Below are positions 17,757 to 26,439 of a stretch of DNA of 64,000 nt, piece after piece. The stretch lies in NCBI RefSeq assembly GCF_033100115.1, contig NZ_CP136910.1:4219001-4283000 (forward strand). The letters run 5' to 3'. The notes below the pieces were generated by a model that was not told the origin of the DNA, ran no database searches, and worked only from the letters and a program-made list of their open reading frames with translations. Position numbers and translations under genes: made by a program. Every line of letters begins with the position of its first letter. Position 1 is the stretch's first letter. This stretch comes from Anaerocolumna sp. AGMB13020 (GTDB taxonomy: Bacteria > Bacillota > Clostridia > Lachnospirales > Lachnospiraceae).

Positions 17757-18641
17757 TTAGCTTGTAAGCTGTTCAATAAAATATCTTGCGGCATTCGAGA
17801 GAGGTATATTATCATTATAGGCAGCCACCAGTTTTCTGGAGGGCAGTGTTTCCTTTAATTCAATAGGTTCCAGTTTATTCTCCGGGTCTCTTTTATAGCA
17901 GAAGTCGGGAATAAAAGCGACTCCAAGACCAATTTTTGCAAGATCTATCAATAAGTCATTGCTGCTTAATTCCACTGCAGGAACCAAATCCAGTGAATGC
18001 TGTAAGAAAAGATTATGCAGAAATTCGCTGGTGGTTGAATGTTTCGTAAGCATCAGAATCGGGTATTTAAGCAGTTCCTCTAAGGTAAGGGCTTCCTCTT
18101 TCACCGGATAGAAGTCCTTGTTCACAATAAAGGTATCGTTAAATTCCAGAACAGTTTCTATATGCATGCTATTTATCAGAGAAGAGTTCGGTGAGTTTGT
18201 GACAATAATGTCTACCTCATTATTTTCTAACATTTTGGCACACTGGAAAGAAGTACCGTTTGTAACCTTAATATGAATTCTGGGATATTTTCGATGGAAG
18301 TCTTCTAAAAAGGGTACAAGATAATAACGGCAAATAGTATCACTGGCACCTAGACGCAGCTGGCTCTCACCCAGTGAGGAAGCCTCAAGAAGTTGATTCT
18401 CACCTCTGCTGATTAAATTAATAGCGGGCTCAATATGTTTAAATAAAAGCTCTCCTTCTTTGGTTAAGGAGACCTTTTTTGTGCTTCGAAGGAAAAGGGT
18501 CTGATTCAGATTTCCCTCCAATACTTTAATAGATTGGCTTACAGCGGACTGTGATATATACAGGGAGGCAGCAGCCTCGGAGAAGCTTAAGGTTTTGGCA
18601 ACATAATAGAATACCTTATATAGCTCGTAATTAATATCCAT
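17757..18641 (-). CDS. LysR-family transcriptional regulator
   Basis: A 294-residue LysR regulator. The N-terminal winged helix-turn-helix is clear (LSFSEAAASLYISQSAVSQS, IKVLEGNLNQTLFLRSTKKV). The effector-binding domain covers about residues 88-294. A GAGGAGG site precedes the ATG. It is the last gene of a three-gene minus-strand run (MBL hydrolase, GloA-like, LysR), 54 bp after the GloA-like gene. LysR proteins usually act on a neighbouring gene or operon; the effector here is unknown. Confidence 0.93.
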   Translation of the reverse strand: MDINYELYKVFYYVAKTLSFSEAAASLYISQSAVSQSIKVLEGNLNQTLFLRSTKKVSLTKEGELLFKHIEPAINLISRGENQLLEASSLGESQLRLGASDTICRYYLVPFLEDFHRKYPRIHIKVTNGTSFQCAKMLENNEVDIIVTNSPNSSLINSMHIETVLEFNDTFIVNKDFYPVKEEALTLEELLKYPILMLTKHSTTSEFLHNLFLQHSLDLVPAVELSSNDLLIDLAKIGLGVAFIPDFCYKRDPENKLEPIELKETLPSRKLVAAYNDNIPLSNAARYFIEQLTS

Positions 18642-18695
18642 GTATTACCTCCTCTCATTGGTAAATATATTTTGGGATTTCTGTGACAGCTTTAT

Positions 18696-19064
18696 TTACC
18701 TGGCAGGAATAACCTCCAGCCAATAACCATCGGGATCATTGATGAAATAGATACCCATTGTAGGATTTTCGTAACAGATGCAGCCCATTTCCTTATGCTT
18801 TTTGTAAGCACCATCATAATCATCGGTTATAAATGCCAGATGGAATTCATTATCTCCTAAGTCATAGGGATGATCCCAATCACTTAACCAGGTAAGTTCT
18901 AATAAATGGGGGGTGGTTTTATCGCCCAGATAAACGATGATAAAGCTTCCGTCTTCCGGTTCATGACGTCTGGTTTCAGTTAAGCCCAAAGCTTCGTTAT
19001 AAAATTTTAGAGATTTCTCTAAATCCAATACATTGATATTATTGTGTGCAAATGTAAATTTCAT
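18696..19064 (-). CDS. gloA: Glyoxalase I-like protein (VOC superfamily)
   Basis: About 122 residues. The start is placed at 19064 (MKFTFAHNNINV), because the sequence ATGGAGGAAT before it supplies the ribosome binding site and the longer in-frame start would overlap it. The VOC fold has paired beta-alpha-beta-beta-beta units: FAHNNINVLDLEKSLKFYNE, LLELTW, NEFHLAF and GYWLEVIP. H7, the Glu of LLEL, the His of FHLAF and the Glu of WLEV fit the four metal ligands of lactoylglutathione lyase. It would remove methylglyoxal or a similar hemithioacetal. It lies in an operon with an MBL-fold hydrolase (a possible glyoxalase II-like partner by context only) and LysR. Confidence 0.85.
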   Translation of the reverse strand: MKFTFAHNNINVLDLEKSLKFYNEALGLTETRRHEPEDGSFIIVYLGDKTTPHLLELTWLSDWDHPYDLGDNEFHLAFITDDYDGAYKKHKEMGCICYENPTMGIYFINDPDGYWLEVIPAR

Positions 19065-19104
19065 ATATTCCTCCATTAATGTTCTGCTAAAAGCAGATAA
19101 AGTA

Positions 19105-19803
19105 TTAATCTATTTGAAAAGTCTGACCTTCAAACGAAATATCTATAATCTTGTCTCTGTATTTAGAAGCCTCATCCGAATTCTTAAACTTCTCAAGGAT
19201 GCTGTAATCCAGCCAGAAATGCATGGGAAAAGCTGCAGAAGTCCTGGTGTTTTGCATAAAATAATCAAAGCCGAGACTGTAGAGTTCCTCCTGTCTGGGA
19301 TCCAGGGGCAGAAAAGCCAGGTCAATTTCTTTGCCGGATATTTTATTTATTTCATCTTTATAATTCTTTGTCATATTATTATATTCAGAGGTAGTATCAT
19401 CCTTCCAGACCCACCAGTTTAAGTCACCTGCATGGTAAAAAGTCTTGCCTTTTTCACTTATAAGAAAAGCAACACCTTCATCTGTTGAACGAAGCGTATC
19501 AACTTTAAGGGAATCTTTCAGGGTTATGGATTCATTTTTTCCGATTGTAATAATATTATAAGATTCTCTGTTCAGTTCTTTTAAACGGATATCTTTCGAT
19601 AAAATATAAGTAACGTCAGGATATTTCTCTGACAATTCAAAAATCACAGGGTTGAAATGATCCTGATGGAAATGGCTGGAGAAGACAAAAAGGGGTTTTT
19701 CTTTCGTAAAATTGGGGATATTACCTTTATAATAATCAAAGAGAAAAATTGATTCTTCTGTTTCAATGCTAAAACAACTGTGATGAATATAAGTAATAAG
19801 CAT
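19105..19803 (-). CDS. MBL-fold metal-dependent hydrolase
   Basis: About 232 residues. The ATG at 19803 is preferred over GTG at 19809 because AGGAGG then has a 5-base spacing. The metallo-beta-lactamase motif HxHxDH is present in SSHFHQDHFN, the second metal region in FYHAGDLNWW, and a late His in FPMHFW. It resembles the small UlaG/YtkL-like hydrolases. It is the first gene of a minus-strand operon with a GloA-like protein and a LysR regulator. The substrate is unknown. Confidence 0.85.
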   Translation of the reverse strand: MLITYIHHSCFSIETEESIFLFDYYKGNIPNFTKEKPLFVFSSHFHQDHFNPVIFELSEKYPDVTYILSKDIRLKELNRESYNIITIGKNESITLKDSLKVDTLRSTDEGVAFLISEKGKTFYHAGDLNWWVWKDDTTSEYNNMTKNYKDEINKISGKEIDLAFLPLDPRQEELYSLGFDYFMQNTRTSAAFPMHFWLDYSILEKFKNSDEASKYRDKIIDISFEGQTFQID

Positions 19804-20108
19804 AGGCACCTCCTTATTTCACTGCATTAATAATGATATTCTAACTCATATGCAAACATTTGTACAGCCTTATGGATGAAAATAGCCAGGTTATTTGAGA
19901 AATATAATAAGATGTAAATTAATGTTGATTTTTATTGAAAAGACTTGAAAAAAAAGTAAATCTTGTATATTATTAAGTTATATCATTTGCTTGGGAAGCA
20001 AGAAATGGTATCGGATTGTACTAAATTTAATATCGTTGTTCGACAGTATTCACACGAAATAGAGGGCAATTAAGGGGTTATGAGATACGGTTGGAGGAGG
20101 ATAAAATT

Positions 20109-20324
20109 ATGGAAGCTAAGAGCAGGCTTTACAAGAATAAGTATAGTAATCCGGAAGAGAGTGTTGTGAGTGGTTCTAATCTAAGATATTTTGATATTGA
20201 GAAAAAGCGTCAGGAGATTCACAGGTTATTAAATGTGTATGATGGTTCATTTGATAGTGTTGAAGTAATCGAATTAGCGAGAGAATTTGATGATGCCATG
20301 ATTGAATTGTACCAGAGAAAATAA
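20109..20324 (+). CDS. Spo0E-like small protein
   Basis: 71 residues from the ATG at 20109, chosen because GGAGGAGG sits 9 bases upstream; the frame also opens with TTG at 20091, inside that site. The C-terminal half fits the Spo0E-like family: an amphipathic helix (IEKKRQEIHRLLNVYDG) followed by SVEVIELAREFDDAMIELY, where the usual SQELD is AREFD (Asp kept, Ser replaced). Spo0E proteins dephosphorylate Spo0A-P and delay sporulation. Assignment is by pattern only. It faces an XRE regulator on the other strand, sharing a terminator hairpin. Confidence 0.6.
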   Translation: MEAKSRLYKNKYSNPEESVVSGSNLRYFDIEKKRQEIHRLLNVYDGSFDSVEVIELAREFDDAMIELYQRK

Positions 20325-20384
20325 AAGCAATAAGATAGTAATGAAAGCAGCAAATACAATAACAGCTGTAACAGTATAATAAGG

Positions 20385-20432
20385 TAAATCAGGTGCTGTG
20401 CTAAACAAACAGTACCTGATTCAACCTTTTTC
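20385..20432. terminator. Hairpin between convergent genes
   Basis: AATCAGGTGCTGT pairs with ACAGTACCTGATT (one mismatch), followed on the plus strand by CAACCTTTTT. It lies after the Spo0E-like gene and touches the end of the XRE gene on the minus strand. Confidence 0.7.
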
Positions 20433-20804
20433 AGTTTTATCAGAAGGTGTATTTTTCTGATATAACTGTATCATATGACCCTTAATGTAATCTTTCTGCT
20501 CATCACTAAGCCTTCTGTAGTAGCTTAATGTATTCCATTCATCTCTGGTTAAGGATTTATCGGAATGATAAGCAGAACCCTCTTTTATAAGATCCTTAGA
20601 TTTATCTTGCTTTACATTAAATAAGTAATCAACTGTAACATCAAAGTAAGTTGCTAATTTTAATAAAATATCAGGATCCGGGGTGCTGATATTTCTTTCA
20701 TAGTTAGACATGGTTGATTTACTCACCCCAAGTATATTAGCAAGTTCGTTCTGGGTGAGGGGTTTGGAAAGCCTCAGGGTTTTTATTTTTTTACCAATAT
20801 CCAT
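20421..20804 (-). CDS. XRE-family transcriptional regulator
   Basis: About 127 residues from the ATG at 20804 (MDIGKKIKTLRLSK), which has GGAGAGGTG 5 bases upstream; the longer frame at 20834 lacks a site. The N-terminal 62 residues are a Cro/C1-type helix-turn-helix (LTQNELANILGVSKSTMSNY). The remainder is a helical domain (TRDEWNTLSYYRRLSDEQKD) of the type that mediates dimerisation. Its target is unknown; the divergent ferritin gene lies 425 bp away, and a long inverted repeat stands between them. Confidence 0.88.
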   Translation of the reverse strand: MDIGKKIKTLRLSKPLTQNELANILGVSKSTMSNYERNISTPDPDILLKLATYFDVTVDYLFNVKQDKSKDLIKEGSAYHSDKSLTRDEWNTLSYYRRLSDEQKDYIKGHMIQLYQKNTPSDKTEKG

Positions 20805-20947
20805 AGAAATCACCTCTCCAATAAATAGTATCATAAATAGTTACATTTAAAATGGTGTTCTATTAATACTGGAATTATTCCAATATAATTTGACAAAGTA
20901 GTAAATATGTGTTACAATAAAAAACGTAATTTACTGGATATTTCAGC

Positions 20948-21037
20948 CATATATTTATAATAAAGCATAAGACAGCTGAAAACTCTATAACCCCTCAATA
21001 AAGTTGATTCTGTTTTATGCTTTATTATAAATATATG
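20948..21037. repeat. 27-bp inverted repeat upstream of ferritin
   Basis: CATATATTTATAATAAAGCA with seven further bases (20948-20974) is repeated in inverse at 21011-21037 with one mismatch, around a 36-base loop. It sits in the ~420-bp region between the divergent XRE and ferritin genes. The rest of that region shows a TATAAT at about 21100 and no gene. Confidence 0.85.
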
Positions 21038-21228
21038 TATGCCAAATAATAAACTGCCAATAAGTTCTATACATCATTTCCAATTGAGAGCAAATATGTT
21101 ATAATCTAACTATGTACAAACCTGTGTTGTAACTTAATACTGCAAAGTGTCTCAAATACACCGAAAAGTATATATCAGGGGAAGAATGTACATAATTGAG
21201 AAGAATATATTAGAGAGGATGATGGCAT

Positions 21229-21744
21229 ATGTTAAACCCGGAAGTATCAAAACTTTTAAATGAACAGGTGAATAAGGAATTCTATTCTGCTTATTTGTAT
21301 ATGGATATGGCTAATTACTATGCAGATCAGAGCCTGGATGGATTTGAGAACTGGTTTTTCGTCCAGATGCAGGAGGAAAGAGATCATGCATTATTATTCC
21401 GAAAATATCTATTAAACAACGGAGAGCAGGTAACCTTAACTGAGATTGCAGGACCGGAAGGCGGCTACAAGGATTTTAAAGAGCCTTTAACGCAGGCATT
21501 GGAACATGAGCAATTTGTAACTGCCTCTATTAATTCCATATATGAAGCAGCTTATCGTAATAAAGATTTTCGTACCATGCAGTTCCTTGACTGGTTCATC
21601 AAAGAACAGGGAGAGGAAGAGAAGAATGCAGAGGACAATATCAAGAAATTTGAACTTTTTGCAGGAGATCCAAAGGGACTGTATATGTTGGATAATGAAT
21701 TAAAGTCAAGAGTTTATGCAGCACCTTCACTTGTTTTAGATTAA
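21229..21744 (+). CDS. ftnA: Ferritin
   Basis: 171 residues, the length of bacterial non-haem ferritins. The four-helix bundle carries the ferroxidase ligands: E in LNEQVNKEFYSAYLY, the E..H pair in QMQEERDHALLF, E in ALEHEQFV, and the EQ pair in FIKEQGEEEKNAED. It oxidises and stores iron as a 24-mer in the cytoplasm. A GAGAGGATG site precedes the ATG. It is monocistronic, ending at a strong terminator. A long inverted repeat 190 bp upstream is the only notable structure in its leader or promoter region. Confidence 0.95.
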   Translation: MLNPEVSKLLNEQVNKEFYSAYLYMDMANYYADQSLDGFENWFFVQMQEERDHALLFRKYLLNNGEQVTLTEIAGPEGGYKDFKEPLTQALEHEQFVTASINSIYEAAYRNKDFRTMQFLDWFIKEQGEEEKNAEDNIKKFELFAGDPKGLYMLDNELKSRVYAAPSLVLD

Positions 21745-21768
21745 TTTTTAATCATACTATTAAATTAA

Positions 21769-21845
21769 AAAAACCGGCAATTTTCTTATATACCTCCCAT
21801 GCCTTTGGCTGAGAGCAGATTATATAGAAGATTGCCGGTTTTTTG
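21769..21845. terminator. Bidirectional terminator after ferritin
   Basis: AAAACCGGCAAT pairs with ATTGCCGGTTTT at the base of a long hairpin, flanked by an A-run and a T-run. It can also serve the minus-strand MATE gene. Confidence 0.88.
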
Positions 21846-21925
21846 TACTATATTGATTCAGAAGCAACTTTTAACATACTGCTTTCCGTAGTGCCGCTTG
21901 TAAGCAGTATGGAATACGATGGGAG

Positions 21926-23284
21926 CTAGTGTAAATCTGACTTCCATTTCACCCGCAGAATCAGGATTGTTGTTATAAGTGCAGCTGCATAGTTAGAGAA
22001 GAGGTTCCCCCAGAATACGGAATAGTAGCTTAATTGCTGCTCAGTAGCCAGAATAAAGATATATCGCAGCAGCCAAACACGCAGGATACTAAGCACCAGT
22101 GTAATCTTTGTCTTACCCAGTCCGATAAAGGCTCCCTGTTCTACCATACAGATTCCAAAGCCGATGACGGAATATGTATATATATGAAGCGCTTTATTGG
22201 CGATTGCCAGGACTTCCGGTTCACGGGTAAACAGGACCGTGATGTGGGAGGACAGTGGTACGACTACGGCAATCAATATTGTTGCAGTAATGGCACTGAT
22301 GATACAGCCTATCAAGCAGGAATATTTTGCCCTTTTGCTTTGTCTGGCTCCGATGTTCATGCTGACCATGGTGGTTACGGCAGAACCAAAGGAGGAAGGG
22401 AGGATAAAGCAAACGGAGGTTATGTTATTGGCAATGCCCTGACCATTTAAAACAATTGCTCCGTATTTCTCTACCTCATTGTTGATTAAGAAGAAACCTA
22501 AGTTCAGCATGAGACTGGAGAGCATCGAAGGAAAACCGATGAGCAGTAGCTGACGGATGGTAGCTTTCTCAAAATGGAAGCCTTTTAGGTCCAATCTGTC
22601 CCCTGATTTTTTAACAAAGAGTTCATAGAACATCCATAGGGTTATAATGATATTAGAGGCCAGGGATGCCATTACAGAACCAATCAAGCCCCAGGAGAAT
22701 ACAGCTACGAACAGGGTATTAAAAAGTACTTTGAGCACCAGCATAATAATCATACGGATAAAGGCATCCTCAGGTTTACCGCTGGCATTTTTGATTGCGT
22801 TATATATGGATTCCAGAAATGAGAATGGCAGAACAAGCGCATTCAAAGAGATATAGAGGAATACATAATGTGCAATTTCTTTGTCAACATGGGAGGAGAT
22901 GGGAAAGGCCAGGCCAACTAACAGCGGAGCCAATACAAAGCCCAGGATAAATGCAAAGACTACTAATTGTATTGTTATACGTCTGCTGGCTTTAAAGTCT
23001 CCCCGGCCATTTGACTGCCCGATGATTGCCATTCCTGCGACACTTAAACCCTGTGAGAGGGCGGCAGTCATATTGACGATGGGAGTTGAGTAGGTTACAG
23101 CGCTGGCGGCTGTTGTACCTGCAAGATTATTTAGAAACAGACCATCTATAACGGGTATCAGAGATTGTACCACACCCATCATTAGTGCGGGTATTGAAAG
23201 GAGCAGGATTGTTGAGAAGACATTTCCATTTAAAATAAGTTCTCGGCGCTGTTCCATGTTTTGATTTAGAAACTTAAACTTCAT
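21926..23284 (-). CDS. MATE-family efflux transporter
   Basis: A 452-residue protein with about 12 membrane segments, the size and layout of MATE exporters. Repeated halves are visible: LLLSIPALMMGVVQSLIPVI in the first and LLLIGFPSMLSSLMLNLGFF in the second, each with typical MATE openings; GQSNGRGDFKASRR and MNIGARQSKRAKYS are the paired cytoplasmic loops. It would export cationic drugs or metabolites using a sodium or proton gradient. An AGGTGAT site precedes the ATG. It appears monocistronic. Confidence 0.93.
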   Translation of the reverse strand: MKFKFLNQNMEQRRELILNGNVFSTILLLSIPALMMGVVQSLIPVIDGLFLNNLAGTTAASAVTYSTPIVNMTAALSQGLSVAGMAIIGQSNGRGDFKASRRITIQLVVFAFILGFVLAPLLVGLAFPISSHVDKEIAHYVFLYISLNALVLPFSFLESIYNAIKNASGKPEDAFIRMIIMLVLKVLFNTLFVAVFSWGLIGSVMASLASNIIITLWMFYELFVKKSGDRLDLKGFHFEKATIRQLLLIGFPSMLSSLMLNLGFFLINNEVEKYGAIVLNGQGIANNITSVCFILPSSFGSAVTTMVSMNIGARQSKRAKYSCLIGCIISAITATILIAVVVPLSSHITVLFTREPEVLAIANKALHIYTYSVIGFGICMVEQGAFIGLGKTKITLVLSILRVWLLRYIFILATEQQLSYYSVFWGNLFSNYAAALITTILILRVKWKSDLH

Positions 23285-23437
23285 TGTTTATCACCTGTAA
23301 GTTATTCTAACGGAGACTAATGTGACCGTGTAAAAAGGTATTATACGCCTTTTGAGGGGGAAGGTCAAGGGGGAGGGGGATTTGGAGGTTTGGAATGGAG
23401 GGGATTTCTGAGGTTTATGGGGAGGAGTAGGTTGTGG

Positions 23438-23690
23438 AAAGGGGACGAAAATCCGGCTTCCTCTTTGTGCGTTTTGTTCGGACAAGAACCCAGCATCCAC
23501 TAAGGCTGCAAGGATTGCTTAAGACAGTTCCGATAAAGCCAAACTCGCGATTTTTGGTTGTGGTTGTGGAGGCTTTATGACGCTCAGACATGGCTTTTTC
23601 GGAACTTGGCGCAACCCGTGCAGCCTAAGTGGATGCTGGAACCTTTCCGAGACAAAACTCCCAAAGAGGAAGCCGGATTTTCTTTGGATT
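23438..23690. repeat. Large palindromic element B
   Basis: A ~250-bp inverted repeat in a 612-bp gene-free gap. The ends are AAAATCCGGCTTCCTCTTTG and AAAGAGGAAGCCGGATTTTC; further inside, CAGCATCCACTAAGGCTGCA pairs with TGCAGCCTAAGTGGATGCTG, and AGTTCCGATAAAGCC with GGCTTTTTCGGAACT. It begins AAGGGGACG, the same as copies 2 and 3 of element A, but is otherwise unrelated. The rest of the gap is G-rich then AT-rich with no gene. Confidence 0.9.
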
Positions 23691-23896
23691 TCGACGATTA
23701 GGGGATTTGATTACTTGGAAAGGATAAGTTTATTGTAAAGTGAAAGAGTAAGGGTGAAAGAGTAAGGAATGAAAATTGAAAGATATTGTCATAACGTAAG
23801 AAGGTTTTAATCGAAATAATTTTATATAATTTGAAATATTATCCATATAGTGGTATATTTAAACTAGTATATTAGCGATAATGCGTAATAGAGGAT

Positions 23897-24592
23897 TTGA
23901 ATTTGTGGAGAAAGGATGTTCAAACTATTAAGAATAAAGTTCGTAGTCTGTTAGAAGACATAATTGATAGTGTGGAATTACAGGAGTGCCAATTGGAGAA
24001 AAGATACAAAATGCAGGGAATTGCTATTTTCGGTCTGAATGGAGGTGGGAAGTCGACTCTAACTCATGCTTTAGCAAAACAAATAGGTTATTTTGAGATG
24101 GATATGGAAGATTATTATTTTCCTGAGCAAAGAGAATCAAGAAAATTGTCCTTAGAAAATAACAGTGTAGTTGATACAGATCATTTAGACGAACTACCTT
24201 TTTCTAATCCCAGAACAAAGAGTGAAGTACAAACTGCAATTATGGAGAATATAAAGACTCATCCTAGGTTTATTATTTCTGGAGTTACAATGAATTGGAG
24301 TGATGAAATTCTTTCTCGTATTGATATTGCTTTTTGGGTTCAAACGCCACTTGAAGAAAGATTGAAGAGAGTTCAAGCGAGGGAAGAAAAAAGGTTCGGA
24401 ACAAGAGTTCTTGATGGTGGCGATATGTTTGCACAACAAATGGAATTCCTAAAAGAAATAAAAAATCGCGATTCAAAAGCAGTTGAAGAATGTGCAATGA
24501 AACTTGGTTGTCCTGTTATTGTAATTGATGGAACATTATCTGTAATACACAATCTAGAGAAAATTATAGATATTCTTAATCATTTATTGTGA
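23897..24592 (+). CDS. P-loop kinase-like NTPase
   Basis: A P-loop protein of the small nucleoside/shikimate kinase-like type. The Walker A motif is FGLNGGGKSTL, the second acidic region is MDMEDYYFP, and FWVQTPLEERLKRVQARE is the lid with the Arg typical of such kinases. The start is uncertain: TTG codons at 23897 or 23903 follow GAGGA and give up to 231 residues, while an ATG at 24011 with GGAGAAAAG upstream gives 193 residues and puts Walker A near residue 8, as is usual. The extra 38 residues look protein-like, so I keep the long form. It opens an AT-rich accessory tract. The substrate is unknown. Confidence 0.75.
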   Translation: MNLWRKDVQTIKNKVRSLLEDIIDSVELQECQLEKRYKMQGIAIFGLNGGGKSTLTHALAKQIGYFEMDMEDYYFPEQRESRKLSLENNSVVDTDHLDELPFSNPRTKSEVQTAIMENIKTHPRFIISGVTMNWSDEILSRIDIAFWVQTPLEERLKRVQAREEKRFGTRVLDGGDMFAQQMEFLKEIKNRDSKAVEECAMKLGCPVIVIDGTLSVIHNLEKIIDILNHLL

Positions 24593-24631
24593 AGGAATCT
24601 AGAACTACAAATTCCAATTTATGAGCAAATT

Positions 24632-24653
24632 CACTACCCATTATATTTATTAG
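24632..24653 (+). repeat. Recurrent cassette-tract motif, variant 1
   Basis: CACTACCCATTATATTTATT lies 40 bp after the P-loop gene; it matches GAACTTCCCATTATATTTAT found after later genes in this tract. Confidence 0.5.
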
Positions 24654-24735
24654 AGATGATAGTATTAAGAAATTGAGACATGCTGTAGGTGGCGATATGA
24701 ACTAATGATATATACGTATTTTCGGAGGTGTTATA

Positions 24736-25296
24736 GTGGCAACTTTTTACTTAATAAGACATGGCGAGGCTGACTATAGTGAATTAATGGAACATCATTT
24801 TTTTGGTTTTGGAAGAGACTTAGCCCCATTGTCTGAGAAAGGCATAGCACAAGCAGAGGAAACGGCTAAGGATGAGAGACTAAAAACTGCTGAACTAATT
24901 ATTTCGTCCCCTTATACTAGGGCATTACAAACAGCTCAGATTATTTCGAGAAACACTAGTATTGTGGTTAAGGTAGAACTTGATTTACATGAATGGCTTC
25001 CTGATTTATCAAATAAATATACTACATCTGAAGAAGCTTTTCGCCTAACAGAAGAATTCGTTAAATGTAAAGGTGTTTATCCATTAGGAACTAGAAAGTT
25101 ATGGGAAACGGTTAACGATATGAGAATAAGGATGAGAAGAGTTGCTGATAAATATGCAGAATATGATAAAGTAATTCTTGTCGGGCATGGGATGTCCTTA
25201 AGAACCTTGACTTATATTGAAGAAATGAAACCAGCCGAAATTGTAGAATGCAATTATGAAATAGGAAAGGAACAATGTATCTATTCCTTTTGCTAA
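24736..25296 (+). CDS. Histidine phosphatase superfamily protein
   Basis: 186 residues from a GTG start with GGAGGTG 5 bases upstream. The phosphohistidine motif is YLIRHGEADY (His near 9), the second Arg is in SSPYTRALQTA, and the second catalytic His in LVGHGMSLRTL. These are the core residues of the phosphoglycerate mutase-like phosphatases. The physiological substrate is unknown, and the family includes sugar-phosphate and alpha-ribazole phosphatases. It stands alone in the accessory tract, followed 46 bp later by the tract's recurrent motif. AT-rich codon use differs from the core genes nearby. Confidence 0.85.
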   Translation: MATFYLIRHGEADYSELMEHHFFGFGRDLAPLSEKGIAQAEETAKDERLKTAELIISSPYTRALQTAQIISRNTSIVVKVELDLHEWLPDLSNKYTTSEEAFRLTEEFVKCKGVYPLGTRKLWETVNDMRIRMRRVADKYAEYDKVILVGHGMSLRTLTYIEEMKPAEIVECNYEIGKEQCIYSFC

Positions 25297-25342
25297 GTTC
25301 ACACTCTTATTGTTATCTTATTTAACAGTTGATAGCGACATC

Positions 25343-25362
25343 GAACTTCCCATTATATTTAC
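25343..25362 (+). repeat. Recurrent cassette-tract motif, variant 2
   Basis: GAACTTCCCATTATATTTAC, 46 bp after the histidine phosphatase stop. It is nearly identical to the copy at 26311. Confidence 0.6.
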
Positions 25363-25492
25363 AATGATTAGTTTAAATTTAAGTTACTAAACAGCTTATT
25401 ATTAGCAAACTGAGAAGTTATGATATTTCTCATTAAGTTTAGAGGTCATGCGTAGTATATAGACAAATAATAATATGTAGGAGAGAAGTTAA

Positions 25493-26251
25493 ATGTTTGA
25501 AAGAATTAAAGTTAAGAAATTGAATGATCATATTTATCTGATGGATGATAATGGCGAAGCTACTGGTTATTTGGTAATAGGAGACAAAAAGGCTTTAGTT
25601 ATTGATACAATGAACGGATATGAGAATGTATATGAGGTGGTTCGTACTTTGACAGATTTACCTCTCATGGTAGTAAATACTCATGGCCACTGTGACCATA
25701 TATTTGGAAATATATATTTTGACGAGGCATATATGAATCCAGATGACAATGAGGTTGCGAAAGAACATATGGCGTTTCAGGAGTTCGTTGAAGCGTGTAA
25801 GAAACACAATTTACATATGCCACCATTTAAACCTATTAAGGATGGTGATGTTATTGACCTTGGTGGGCTAACGCTTGATATTATTTCGTTACCTGGACAT
25901 ACGCCTGGAGGTATCTGCCTTTTACTAAAAGAGGATAGAGTTTTGTTTACAGGGGACGGTATTAACCATGGACTTTGGATGCAGCTTAATGAAAGCAAAA
26001 TGTTAAAGGAATTATTGAATAATCTCGATAAAATTATGTATGTGACGAAAGAGGCTGATTATATTCTACATGGTCATGCACAAGAAATGGACAATATTTC
26101 TTTGATAACTGCATTAAGAGATGGTGTTGCTGATTTAATAGAAACCAAAGGCGAAGGTGATAAGGACTATGAATGGTTTGGTGGAGTAGACAAACAACAT
26201 CTTTTTGGAGATGGGAAGAGTGCTATTTGCTATTCAATTGATAAACTCTAA
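25493..26251 (+). CDS. MBL-fold metallo-hydrolase
   Basis: 252 residues of the metallo-beta-lactamase fold. NTHGHCDHIFGN gives the HxHxDH metal site, LPGHTPGG the third His, FTGDGINHG the bridging Asp, and ILHGHAQE the last His. It resembles glyoxalase II-like or AHL-lactonase-like hydrolases, without a recognisable specificity. A GGAGAG site lies 8 bases upstream of the ATG. It is a single-gene unit in the accessory tract. Confidence 0.85.
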   Translation: MFERIKVKKLNDHIYLMDDNGEATGYLVIGDKKALVIDTMNGYENVYEVVRTLTDLPLMVVNTHGHCDHIFGNIYFDEAYMNPDDNEVAKEHMAFQEFVEACKKHNLHMPPFKPIKDGDVIDLGGLTLDIISLPGHTPGGICLLLKEDRVLFTGDGINHGLWMQLNESKMLKELLNNLDKIMYVTKEADYILHGHAQEMDNISLITALRDGVADLIETKGEGDKDYEWFGGVDKQHLFGDGKSAICYSIDKL

Positions 26252-26310
26252 AACTGACCTTTGAAGTATTTGCAGAATATGAAGTAAACTTTCAGTTCGT
26301 ATTTAATTCA

Positions 26311-26330
26311 GAACTTCCCATTATATTTAT
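26311..26330 (+). repeat. Recurrent cassette-tract motif, variant 3
   Basis: GAACTTCCCATTATATTTAT, 59 bp after the MBL gene, then TTATAAAGAATAAAC, which recurs at 27840 after variant 6. Confidence 0.6.
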
Positions 26331-26439
26331 TAATCTTATAAAGAATAAACTAATCAGAGATATATGATAGAGGGAATTTGGTTCGCTGTTGTTAGTAACT
26401 GTGAACTGATTTTTATTTATATATTAGCGGAGGCTAAAA

